Source of the DNA: Nevskia sp. | GTDB lineage: Bacteria; Pseudomonadota; Gammaproteobacteria; Nevskiales; Nevskiaceae | Direction of reading: 5' to 3' | Assembly (NCBI GenBank): GCA_023229645.1 | Contig: JALNYU010000026.1 | Span: 1 to 50,292 of the forward strand | DNA: 50,292 bases | Shown here: positions 1 through 8,500 of the stretch, piece by piece | Position numbering within the stretch: the first letter of the stretch is position 1 | How the letters are laid out: every line of letters begins with the position of its first letter | Position numbers and translations under genes: made by a program | The notes under the pieces: generated by a model | Database searches by the model: none | Told to the model about the DNA's origin: nothing | Seen by the model: only the letters and a program-made list of their open reading frames with translations

Positions 1-255
1 ACGCCCCTGAGATCAAGCGCTCGAATTAGAACTGAGCCAGCCGTCATTTGTCCCGGACCTGCGTCACAGTTTCAACGCAATGTCGAAAATAATTTTGGAA
101 TGCACTTGAGAAGTGGAGCGGAAAGGCCTGAATGGCGCCAGCAACACACCCAGCTTTTGATTGCTTTCGACAAGCCTGCCCGGATTGCCGCATCATTCGG
201 GCATTCTGCCTCGCTGCGCGCCGTGGCACGAAAACCGCTGACCCTGATCGAGAAT

Positions 256-1242
256 ATGACGAACTTCCTTCCGCAAACCCTACGCAAACACTTGTTGCGG
301 ACGCTGCTGCCGGCCCTGCTGCTATCAGCAGGAAACGCTCACGCGGAATCCGCGGCGCCGTTTCTGTGGCAGGTGCAGGGGCCGCACGCGAAGCACTACT
401 TGCTCGGCTCGGTGCATTTGCTGCCGCAGGATGCGGCGGAATTGCCAGACGGCATCGCCGAGGCTTACGACGCCGCCGAAGGCTTGGTGTTTGAGTCAGA
501 TATCGATGCACTCGGCAAGGCGCAATCAACGCGCACCTTGTTGGTCGCGGCGAAGTCGCGGAACGGCATCAAAGCCGAAATCGATAGCGCCACTTACGCC
601 AAGCTGCAGAGCCGCATCGCCAAACTCGGCATGCCGGCGCCGTTATGCGAACAATACAAAGCTTGGTTTTGCGCGTTATCGCTGGAGGTATTCGCCTATC
701 AGCGCGCCGGGTTTAGCGGCGATTACGGACTCGATCGGCAGCTTTACGGCTTTGCCCACGACGATCACAAGGCGATTGCCTGGTTCGAGCCGCCGGCGGT
801 GCATCTGGGCCTGTTCACCGACATGAAAGACCCGCTCGCAAAGGAGTTTCTGGCCGCCGCGCTGTCCGACGACGGCGCCACCGGCGACGAGCCCCGCCAG
901 ATGTACAAAGCCTGGCGCGACAACGATGTTGCCAAGTTGGAAGGGCTGGTGGCGGAACTGAAATCGCACTTCCCGGAGGTTTACGAGCACCTGCTAGCGC
1001 GGCGCAATCAGGCGTGGTCGGCGCGGCTGAAAACCTATCTCGACGGCGACCAATCGCAGTTGATCGTCGTCGGTGCTGCGCATTGGCTCGGGCCGGACGG
1101 CTTGCTGACGCGGTTGAAAACGGCCGGCTACAAGATCAAACCATTTATCGCCACCGATCCGGAGCAAATCACGCGTGCGCTGCCGCGGCCGGCGCTCATC
1201 ACCGCGACGGCGCTGGCTGGCGCGTCCGGCGTGGGCAGGTAA
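256..1242 (+). CDS. TraB/GumN (TIKI-like) family protein, exported
   Basis: A 328-residue protein of the TraB/PrgY/GumN superfamily, members of which are proposed metal-dependent hydrolases related to the TIKI proteases. The frame is open from position 100, but I chose the ATG at 256 because it places a signal peptide at the N-terminus (LLRTLLPALLLSAGNAHA, cleaved near residue 27). Two family hallmarks are visible: the GSVH motif (GxxH) right after the mature N-terminus, and a second block, VVGAAHWLGPDGLL, near the C-terminus. The tamA start lies 10 bp downstream, so the two may be co-transcribed. The substrate is unknown; the periplasmic location is inferred from the signal peptide. Confidence 0.82.
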   Translation: MTNFLPQTLRKHLLRTLLPALLLSAGNAHAESAAPFLWQVQGPHAKHYLLGSVHLLPQDAAELPDGIAEAYDAAEGLVFESDIDALGKAQSTRTLLVAAKSRNGIKAEIDSATYAKLQSRIAKLGMPAPLCEQYKAWFCALSLEVFAYQRAGFSGDYGLDRQLYGFAHDDHKAIAWFEPPAVHLGLFTDMKDPLAKEFLAAALSDDGATGDEPRQMYKAWRDNDVAKLEGLVAELKSHFPEVYEHLLARRNQAWSARLKTYLDGDQSQLIVVGAAHWLGPDGLLTRLKTAGYKIKPFIATDPEQITRALPRPALITATALAGASGVGR

Positions 1243-1252
1243 TATCGGCGCG

Positions 1253-3004
1253 ATGCAGCGCCGCCTGCTAGCCCTCTGCTGCTGTATCGGCATCGCCACG
1301 CCGGCCGCGGCGGGCATCGACGTGCGCGTGCTTGGCCTGGGCAGCGACGAACGCGACAACAGCTACGCTCGGCTATCGATCCTCGAATATGCGCGGCGTA
1401 ACGATGCCGACAACAGCGAATACGACCCGGCCGATGTTCAGCGTTTATTCGCGCAGGGCGAAAGCGAAATCAAAACCGCGCTGCAGCCGTTCGGCTGGTA
1501 CAACATCACGGTGAAATCCGAGCTGCGCGGCAAAGCGCCGGATTGGACGGCGATCTACACCGTCGATGCCGGGCCGGAAACCGATGTCGCCGCCGTTAAC
1601 GTTGAGATCCTGGGCGCGGGTGCCGACTACCCACCGCTGCAACAGCTGCAACAGCGACCGCGGCCGTTGCGGCTCGGCGAGCGCTTGAAGCACGAGGACT
1701 ACGAAACGCTCAAAACCCGGCTTCTGGAAACGGCGTACAGCGGCGGCTTGCTCGATGCCAAACTAACCCAGCGTGAGCTGCGCGTTGATGTGCCGAACAA
1801 TTCCGCCGAAGTAGTGCTGACGCTCGACAGCGGCCCGCGTTACCGCTTCGGCGACGTCACCATCGATCAAGATGGCCATCTTCGCGAAAGCTTTTTGCGC
1901 CGCTACCTGACGTTTCAACCCGGCGAATATTTCGACCCGGCGAAAGTGCTCAGCACGCAGTTCGCGTTCGGCGATCTCGACTATTTTCAAAGCGTAGATC
2001 TGGAAACCCAACGCGACAAAGCCGACGCCGACGGCCGCGTGCCGGTGGTCATCCATACACGGGAAAAAGCACCGCGCAGCTATAAATACGGCCTCGGCTA
2101 CGGCACCGATACCGGGCCACGGGCGAGCGTTGGCACGGAATTCCGCAACTTGAATTCGAATGGCCACAAGCTGCGTCTGGATTTACGGGTTTCGCCGGTC
2201 ATCAGCACCGCTGCGGCCGAGTACCGCATCCCGTTTGGCCATGTGGCGAGCGACTCGATCACGTTCGGCACGCAGGCGCTGAAGCAAGATTTCAGCGATG
2301 TGCGCGAAACCTTGTACCGCTTCGACGCCAGCTACAACCGCCAGGGCAAGTATTGGCAGCGGCGTATTTATCTCGACTACACCGTTGACGACTACACGAT
2401 TAAAGACAGCCCGGCGCGCAATAGCACGCTGCTGGTGCCGGGGGTTTCGATCAACCGCACGCAGGCGGACGACCCGATTTTCCCGAAACACGGCTGGTAC
2501 GCCTTCCTCGACGCGCACGGCGGCACTACTGCACTGTTGTCCGACACCAACTTCGTCCAAGGGCTGCTGAAGCTGCGCGGCACGCTCGGGCTCGGCAACC
2601 GCGTGTTCTGGGTGAACCGGGTCGATGTCGGCGGCACGCTGGTCGGCAGCTTCGATAATCTACCGCCGTCGCAGCGCTTCTTCGCTGGCGGTGACGACAG
2701 CGTGCGCGGCTATTCGTATCAATCGCTAGCGCCACGCGATGCCAACGGCCGCGTCACCGGCGGCAAGTACTTGACCACCGCTAGCACCGAGTTGGATTGG
2801 TACGTCTACAAAAGTTACGGCGTTGCAATTTTTGCCGATAGCGGCGGCGCCGACGACACGCCGATCGTCCGTCAGCATCTCGGCGCTGGCGCCGGTATTC
2901 GCTATCGCGCGCCGTTTGGCGCCTTCGCGCTCGATCTTGCGCACCCGTTCGATGGCGATCAATCGCCGGTACGGCTGCATATCGGCGTTCGGGTGGGTTT
3001 GTGA
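1253..3004 (+). CDS. tamA: TamA, outer-membrane Omp85 subunit of the translocation and assembly module
   Basis: A 583-residue Omp85-superfamily protein. A signal peptide (MQRRLLALCCCIGIATPAAA) leads into an N-terminal POTRA region (about residues 25-250) and a C-terminal beta-barrel. The barrel contains the Omp85 signature GGDDSVRGYSYQS and ends in an outer-membrane-type strand with a hydrophobic last residue (IGVRVGL). The ATG at 1253 was preferred over upstream in-frame codons because it starts directly at the signal peptide. Its stop overlaps the tamB start by 4 bp (GTGA), which implies translational coupling. TamA works with TamB in the insertion of outer-membrane proteins and in envelope lipid homeostasis. 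Length and context agree with tamA rather than bamA. Confidence 0.93.
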   Translation: MQRRLLALCCCIGIATPAAAGIDVRVLGLGSDERDNSYARLSILEYARRNDADNSEYDPADVQRLFAQGESEIKTALQPFGWYNITVKSELRGKAPDWTAIYTVDAGPETDVAAVNVEILGAGADYPPLQQLQQRPRPLRLGERLKHEDYETLKTRLLETAYSGGLLDAKLTQRELRVDVPNNSAEVVLTLDSGPRYRFGDVTIDQDGHLRESFLRRYLTFQPGEYFDPAKVLSTQFAFGDLDYFQSVDLETQRDKADADGRVPVVIHTREKAPRSYKYGLGYGTDTGPRASVGTEFRNLNSNGHKLRLDLRVSPVISTAAAEYRIPFGHVASDSITFGTQALKQDFSDVRETLYRFDASYNRQGKYWQRRIYLDYTVDDYTIKDSPARNSTLLVPGVSINRTQADDPIFPKHGWYAFLDAHGGTTALLSDTNFVQGLLKLRGTLGLGNRVFWVNRVDVGGTLVGSFDNLPPSQRFFAGGDDSVRGYSYQSLAPRDANGRVTGGKYLTTASTELDWYVYKSYGVAIFADSGGADDTPIVRQHLGAGAGIRYRAPFGAFALDLAHPFDGDQSPVRLHIGVRVGL

Positions 3005-6000
3005 ATACCGCCGCGCAGCTGGCGGTTCCACGGCGCTGGTTGCGGCGCACGGCTTGGGCCGTGGCGGCGCTACTGCTCGCGCTGTTGCTGGCGCTGGCCG
3101 GGCTCGGCTACTACCTGCTGCGCACCGAATCCGGCCTGCGCTTTGTGTTGGCACAAGCCCGCAGCTGGACCGATAACGCGCTGCAAGTCGACAACGCCAG
3201 CGGCCAACTGCTCGGCGAATTCGAGCTGCGCGGCTTGCGTTACACCGATGCCACCGGCACCGAAGTAACGCTCGAACGTCTGCATCTGCGGCTCAAGCCG
3301 GCGGCGCTGCTGCAGCGTTTGCTGCATGTCGAGCAGTTGGAGTTGGAGCAACTCAGCGTGACGCCCGGCGCTGCAACCGCGAGCAGCACGGCAGCAACTA
3401 AACCCACCGTGCTGCCGGTGCGGTTGCCGATTGACGTGGCGATTGACGCGTTAACGCTGCGCGGCTTCGTCTTGCACGGCACCGACACCGCCGCGCCGCC
3501 GTTTACGCTCGCCGCAGCCGACTTCGCCGGAAGCTGGCGCGGCGACCGCGTTACGATTACGCACCTCGCCACCGCGCTGAAAGAAACCGGCCCGCTGCAG
3601 CTAACTGCGAAGGTGCAGCTCTTTGTCGATCATGTCGATGTGCAGCAACTGCAGCTGCAAGGACCGGGTCAGGTTGATGCCAGTGGGCGTGTTGGCGTCG
3701 AGCAGGTTGCGAGCGATCTCACGCTGCATTGGCAGGCACTGCACTGGCCGCTGCTGGTCACGGAATCAAAACCGGCGGACGTTGTTGACGGTGCCGGCAC
3801 GCTGCACCTTAGTGGCCTGCCGAACGCTTACCAGTTCGACTTGAACAGCACGGCGCAGGTGCAAGGCCACGGCGCGCTGCTCACCGCGCATGGCAGTGGC
3901 GGCTTGCAGATGCTGCAACTCGACGCGCTTCAGCTCATCGCCTTAGCGAGCACCACCGACGGAAAAATTACCGCGACGCCGGCCGCCGTCAGCGCCAGTG
4001 GCACCGTCGCCTGGGCGCCACGCATTCAAGCCGAGCTCACGGCGTTTTTGGCACACGTGAACCCGGCGCTGTTTGGCGCGGGTATCGCAGGGGACATTAA
4101 CGGCAAGCTCGAAACCCGTTCGACGCTCGACGCACAAGATCAACCGCAGATCGCGTTCTCCGCAGCGCTCGCACGCTCGACTTTGCGCGGCCAAGCTTTT
4201 GCACTAAGCGCCGAAGGCAATACCGATTTGCGCCGCGCAAGCTTGAAGAATCTGCTGCTGCAAGCCGGCGGCGGCCGCGTGCAAGCGCACGGCGTGGTGG
4301 CGTGGCTGCCGCACTTGGCGCCGGACATCGACGCGCAAATCAGCAAACTCAATCCCGCGTTATTCGCAAAAGACTGGCCGGGCGACCTCAACGGCAGTCT
4401 TAGCGCGCACGGCGGCGGTGCTGGCGGCGCGCCGATCCGATTCGCTGCAGATATCGACCACTCGAAACTGCGCGGCTATCCGTTAAAGCTCACCGCCGAA
4501 GCAACGTTGGCCGGCGAAACGGTGGCAGTACAGCAGCTGCGTTTAAGCTCCGGCGCGACAACCCTGAACGCCAGCGGCCAAGCCTCGCCGCCGTTTGACC
4601 TCAGCGGCAAGCTCGACAGCCCGGATTTAGCAGCACTGCTGCCAGCGCTCAGCGGACGCGCCGCATTCGACTTCAAGCTAACCGGCACGGTCGCGCAACC
4701 GCATGTGATCAGCCACGGCACGGCAAGCGGCCTGCAGTACGAAAAGCAGAAAGTCGGCCGGCTGAGCTGGACGGCGGATGTCGATCCCAACGCCGATTCG
4801 AAATTAACGGTGGCGCTGCGCGATGCCGACTTCGGCTACGTCATCCGCAGTATCGACCTCGACGTTACGGGTCTTGAGGTTTATCACCACGCCGACCTCC
4901 GGCTCGATAGTGAGCAAGGCAAAGCCAGCATCGCGCTGCAAGGCGGGTACGACCGCAAACGTGGGGAATGGGGCGGCGAACTGCAGGCGCTGCGTTTGGC
5001 GCCGGACGGCAGCGCGGCGTGGTCGCTCAACAAAGGCGCCGGCATTTTGCTGGGCGCCAGCCGCCGCGCGCTGGAGCCGGCCTGCCTGCATAGCAAAATC
5101 GGCCAGGTTTGTTTCAATCTCGAACAAAACGTTTTACAAGACGGCACGCGCATCGGCTGGAACATCGAACACCTGCTGTTGAACGCGTTTCAACCGTTGC
5201 TGCCACCGCATTACATTGTTGGTGGCAGCGCAACGGGCGAAGGCCATGTCAATTTCACCGGCGGCGATATTGTCGAAGCCCAGGGCGGGATCGACTTCCA
5301 GGGCATCCGCCTGGAAACGCCGGACGCGCCGCCGCTGATTCTGCAGAGTGGGTTTGTCCGCGCCGACCAAAAAGACAACCGCCTGCACGCAACCGCTGGG
5401 ATTAAAGCCGAGCAAGGCAGCATCGACGCCGATGCCGTTGCAACGCCGGCCGGCCGTTTTCAAGACCGGCCCTTGAGTGGGCAAGTAAAAGTAGACGTGC
5501 CCAGCATCGCGTTTCTGCAATCGCTGCTGCCGGCGCTGCGGAATCTCGATGGCCGCATCGGCGGCGCCCTGACGCTGGCCGGCACGATTGGCAAGCCCAG
5601 TGTCGGCGGCGAGCTTGCACTGAGCGGCGGCAAAGCGAAATTGGTCGTTGCCGGTATCACGGTCAACGACGTGCAATTCAAGCTGCGTGGCGATGGCAGC
5701 GGTCCGCTAGCCTTGAACGGCACACTTAGCTCCGACGGTGGCGCGGTGGTGCTCGATGGCCGCATCGACCCCTTAGCGACCCCGCTGCGCGCCGATGTCA
5801 CGCTCAAAGGCAGCGATTTCCAAGCGGTCAACACACGCCAAGCAAGGGCCTGGGTTTCGCCCGATCTGCGCCTGCTACGCGACGAAAAAGGCGTGACGTT
5901 AAGGGGCGAGGTGCGGGTACCACGCGCCGACATCACGCCGAAAGGGCTGGGCGGTGGCGGGGTCGAAGTGAGCCCGGATCAAGTCTTAATCGGCGTTGAA

Positions 6001-6852
6001 GCAAAGCCGAAAGAAGCGCCGCTGGCAGTTACTGTCGATCTCCGGCTCACGCTCGGGAACGCAGTACGTTTCGAGGGCTTCGGCTTAAAAACGCGCATCG
6101 AAGGTGCGGTTACGGTCGATCAACAACCGCAACGCGACCCGCTTGCGAGCGGCGAATTGCGGCTGGTCGATGGCCGCTACAAGGCTTACGGTCAGGACCT
6201 GAAGCTGGAAACCGGCCGTCTGATATTCAGCGGCGGCCCGGTAACGACGCCGGCTGTCGATTTATTCGCGACGCGGCATCCGCGTGACGACATCACCGTT
6301 GGCGTGCGCGTGCGCGGCACGCTGGCGAAACCAGAGCTGACGTTGCAGTCCAGCCCAACGCTGCCGCGCGAGCAGCAGCTGTCTTGGTTGGTGCTCGGCC
6401 GCTCGCTGGAAACCAGCTCAACGCAAGACCGCAGCTTGGTATCGAGCGCTGCGTTGTCGCTCGGCCTCGGCGGCGGCGATTTCCTGGCCGGCTTGCTCGG
6501 CAAGCGCGTCGGGCTCGATCAGCTCTCGGTTGGCGGCGCCAACGTTGGCGGCTCGGAAGTGGCGGCGAGCGCGCAGAGCATTTCCGGGGCGCAAGCCACC
6601 GCCAACACCACCGCCGCCACCGCCCAAGCGGCACAGGTTACGCTCGGCAAATATCTAACGCCGAAGCTATTCGTCAGCTACGGCATCAGCCTGTTTCAGC
6701 GCGGCTACAGCTTCCGCATGCTGTACACGCTCGGGCATGGCTTCAAGCTTTCCAGCGAAAGCGGTACCGCCAGCGGCGGCGACATCATCTACACCGTCGA
6801 CGGCGGCAAAAAGCCGTCCGCCGAACCGACGCCCGCGGCAGCCCCGAAGTAA
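3001..6852 (+). CDS. tamB: TamB, inner-membrane-anchored periplasm-spanning partner of TamA
   Basis: A 1283-residue protein of the AsmA/TamB (DUF490) group. A single transmembrane anchor lies near residues 16-40 (AVAALLLALLLALAGLGYYLL). A long repetitive beta-rich region follows, as expected for a hydrophobic beta-taco groove. The conserved TamB C-terminal domain (roughly the last 330 residues) includes FLAGLLGKRVGLDQLSV and the ending LTPKLFVSYGISLFQRGYSF. The start is GTG, overlapping the tamA stop. The last 12 or so residues are a Pro/Ala-rich tail after the domain, possibly lineage-specific. The protein is thought to bridge inner and outer membranes and to conduct phospholipids or assist outer-membrane protein assembly with TamA. 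Confidence 0.94.
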   Translation: MNTAAQLAVPRRWLRRTAWAVAALLLALLLALAGLGYYLLRTESGLRFVLAQARSWTDNALQVDNASGQLLGEFELRGLRYTDATGTEVTLERLHLRLKPAALLQRLLHVEQLELEQLSVTPGAATASSTAATKPTVLPVRLPIDVAIDALTLRGFVLHGTDTAAPPFTLAAADFAGSWRGDRVTITHLATALKETGPLQLTAKVQLFVDHVDVQQLQLQGPGQVDASGRVGVEQVASDLTLHWQALHWPLLVTESKPADVVDGAGTLHLSGLPNAYQFDLNSTAQVQGHGALLTAHGSGGLQMLQLDALQLIALASTTDGKITATPAAVSASGTVAWAPRIQAELTAFLAHVNPALFGAGIAGDINGKLETRSTLDAQDQPQIAFSAALARSTLRGQAFALSAEGNTDLRRASLKNLLLQAGGGRVQAHGVVAWLPHLAPDIDAQISKLNPALFAKDWPGDLNGSLSAHGGGAGGAPIRFAADIDHSKLRGYPLKLTAEATLAGETVAVQQLRLSSGATTLNASGQASPPFDLSGKLDSPDLAALLPALSGRAAFDFKLTGTVAQPHVISHGTASGLQYEKQKVGRLSWTADVDPNADSKLTVALRDADFGYVIRSIDLDVTGLEVYHHADLRLDSEQGKASIALQGGYDRKRGEWGGELQALRLAPDGSAAWSLNKGAGILLGASRRALEPACLHSKIGQVCFNLEQNVLQDGTRIGWNIEHLLLNAFQPLLPPHYIVGGSATGEGHVNFTGGDIVEAQGGIDFQGIRLETPDAPPLILQSGFVRADQKDNRLHATAGIKAEQGSIDADAVATPAGRFQDRPLSGQVKVDVPSIAFLQSLLPALRNLDGRIGGALTLAGTIGKPSVGGELALSGGKAKLVVAGITVNDVQFKLRGDGSGPLALNGTLSSDGGAVVLDGRIDPLATPLRADVTLKGSDFQAVNTRQARAWVSPDLRLLRDEKGVTLRGEVRVPRADITPKGLGGGGVEVSPDQVLIGVEAKPKEAPLAVTVDLRLTLGNAVRFEGFGLKTRIEGAVTVDQQPQRDPLASGELRLVDGRYKAYGQDLKLETGRLIFSGGPVTTPAVDLFATRHPRDDITVGVRVRGTLAKPELTLQSSPTLPREQQLSWLVLGRSLETSSTQDRSLVSSAALSLGLGGGDFLAGLLGKRVGLDQLSVGGANVGGSEVAASAQSISGAQATANTTAATAQAAQVTLGKYLTPKLFVSYGISLFQRGYSFRMLYTLGHGFKLSSESGTASGGDIIYTVDGGKKPSAEPTPAAAPK

Positions 6853-6899
6853 AACCGCAGCGCTGCTAAACTCCGCCTGTTTTTACTCGGGATCGATCG

Positions 6900-7109
6900 A
6901 TGAAGCTTCTGCCGCTATTAGCCTGCACCGCACTGGCGCTCGCCGCCTGCGGTCAATCTGGCCCGCTCCATCTGCCCGAAGATGCGCCGGCAAAAGAGTC
7001 TTATTTGTTGAAGAAGCGCGCTGCCAAGCCAGCGCCCACCGCGCCGGAAGCCGCACCTGCGGAGACGCCGAGCCCGACGCCCGGTGCCGACGCCGTAACT
7101 CCGAAGTAA
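6900..7109 (+). CDS. lptM: LptM (YifL)-type small outer-membrane lipoprotein
   Basis: A 69-residue lipoprotein. The signal sequence ends in a lipobox (LAAC, lipidated Cys at residue 17), followed by GQSGPLHLPE, the CGQKGPLYLP-like block that defines the LptM/YifL family. The rest is a Pro/Ala-rich low-complexity tail. In enterics LptM binds the LptDE lipopolysaccharide translocon and promotes its oxidative maturation. It sits 8 bp before lysA, as its homologues do in pseudomonads (lptM-lysA-dapF order). Here dapF does not follow. The family call rests on the lipobox block and the neighbour. Confidence 0.85.
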   Translation: MKLLPLLACTALALAACGQSGPLHLPEDAPAKESYLLKKRAAKPAPTAPEAAPAETPSPTPGADAVTPK

Positions 7110-7117
7110 GCGGCGCT

Positions 7118-8365
7118 ATGGATTATTTTGACTATCGCGACGGCGAGCTGTGCGCCGAAGCCGTGCCGCTGCGCGCCGTTGCCGCCGCCTACGGCACACC
7201 GACCTACGTTTATTCTCGGGCCACACTGGAGCGCCACTACCGCGCGTTCGATACCGCGCTCGCCGGCCTCGATCATCGCGTCTGCTACGCCGTTAAAGCC
7301 AACTCGAATCTCGCCGTGCTGCAGGTGCTGGCGCGGCTCGGCGCTGGTTTCGACATCGTCTCGGGCGGCGAACTGGCGCGGGTGCTGCGCGCCGGCGGGC
7401 AGGCCGACCGGGTGGTGTTTTCCGGCGTCGGCAAAAAAAGCGCAGAGATCGAACAGGCGCTGACCGCAGGCATCGCCTGCTTCAATGTTGAGTCGGAAGC
7501 CGAGCTACTGCGCCTCAGCGCCCTCGCCGCGCAGCGCGGCCAACGCGCACGCATCGCGCTGCGGGTGAATCCGGACGTCGACGCCAAAACCCATCCGTAT
7601 ATCTCCACCGGCTTGAAGGAAAACAAGTTCGGCGTCGATATCGCCGAAGCTGAGCGTCTGTACGCGCTGGCAGCAACGCTGCCCGGCATCGAAATCGACG
7701 GTGTGGCCTGCCACATCGGCTCCCAGCTCTGCGAATTAGCGCCATTTCTCGATGCGCTCGACCGCGTGCTAGCGCTGATCGACCGCCTCGCCGCACGCGG
7801 CATCACGCTGCGCCACCTCGATGTTGGCGGCGGCCTTGGCGTGCGCTACGACGACGAAACCCCGCCGTCACCGGCCGAGTGGGCCAACGCGCTGAAGCAG
7901 AAATTGCTCGGCCGCGGCCTCACCATCATGACCGAGCCCGGCCGCGCCATCGCCGGCAATGCCGGCGTGCTGCTAACCCGCGTCGAGCTGCTGAAACCCG
8001 GCGCGCACAAGAATTTCGCGGTGATCGACGCCGCGATGAACGACTTGATCCGCCCCTCGTTCTACGACGCGTGGCACGCCGTGCTGCCGGTGCACGCCGC
8101 CAGCAAAGCCGAAAGCAAAACCTGGGATTTGGTCGGCCCGGTCTGCGAAACCGGCGACTGGCTGGCACGCGACCGCGCACTCGCGCTCGCCGAAGGCGAC
8201 CTGCTGGCCTTCCGCACCGCCGGCGCCTACGGCTTCACGATGAGCAGCAACTACAACTCACGCGGCCGCGCCGCCGAAGTTTTGGTCGACGGCGAAACCA
8301 TGCACCTCGTGCGCACACGCGAGACGTTTGAAGATCTGGTTCGCGGCGAGACTCTATTGCCGTAA
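7118..8365 (+). CDS. lysA: Diaminopimelate decarboxylase
   Basis: A 415-residue fold-type III PLP enzyme that decarboxylates meso-diaminopimelate to L-lysine, the last step of lysine synthesis. PLP-binding Lys60 lies in CYAVKANSN. Other conserved blocks are ACHIGSQL, the glycine-rich phosphate loop GGGLGVRYDDE, EPGRAI, the catalytic CETGDW and the C-terminal GAYGFTMSSNYNSR. Length is normal for the family. I chose the ATG at 7118; the frame is open much further upstream but runs through lptM in another frame. dapF, the usual downstream partner, is absent and polA follows after 135 bp. That gap holds an imperfect inverted repeat (GCTTCGCcACGC near 8385 with GCGTGAGCGAAGC near 8438) without a clear T-run. 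Confidence 0.96.
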   Translation: MDYFDYRDGELCAEAVPLRAVAAAYGTPTYVYSRATLERHYRAFDTALAGLDHRVCYAVKANSNLAVLQVLARLGAGFDIVSGGELARVLRAGGQADRVVFSGVGKKSAEIEQALTAGIACFNVESEAELLRLSALAAQRGQRARIALRVNPDVDAKTHPYISTGLKENKFGVDIAEAERLYALAATLPGIEIDGVACHIGSQLCELAPFLDALDRVLALIDRLAARGITLRHLDVGGGLGVRYDDETPPSPAEWANALKQKLLGRGLTIMTEPGRAIAGNAGVLLTRVELLKPGAHKNFAVIDAAMNDLIRPSFYDAWHAVLPVHAASKAESKTWDLVGPVCETGDWLARDRALALAEGDLLAFRTAGAYGFTMSSNYNSRGRAAEVLVDGETMHLVRTRETFEDLVRGETLLP

Positions 8366-8500
8366 TCCCGTTCCAGCATAAAAACGCTTCGCCACGCGGC
8401 CTCTATCGAGGAAAGGTTGGCCGCGCATTGTTCGTGAGGCGTGAGCGAAGCCACCGCCCCAACCTGCTAGGCTTCCGGCCTGAATTTAGACGCCGCTGCC

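Noticed and set aside
44..529. 161-codon minus-strand frame at the window start
   Set aside because: Arg/Ala/Ser-rich shadow of the TraB/GumN gene.
7118..8500. Missing dapF after lysA as evidence of a deletion
   Set aside because: dapF is often unlinked in other lineages; absence here is not informative without the rest of the genome.
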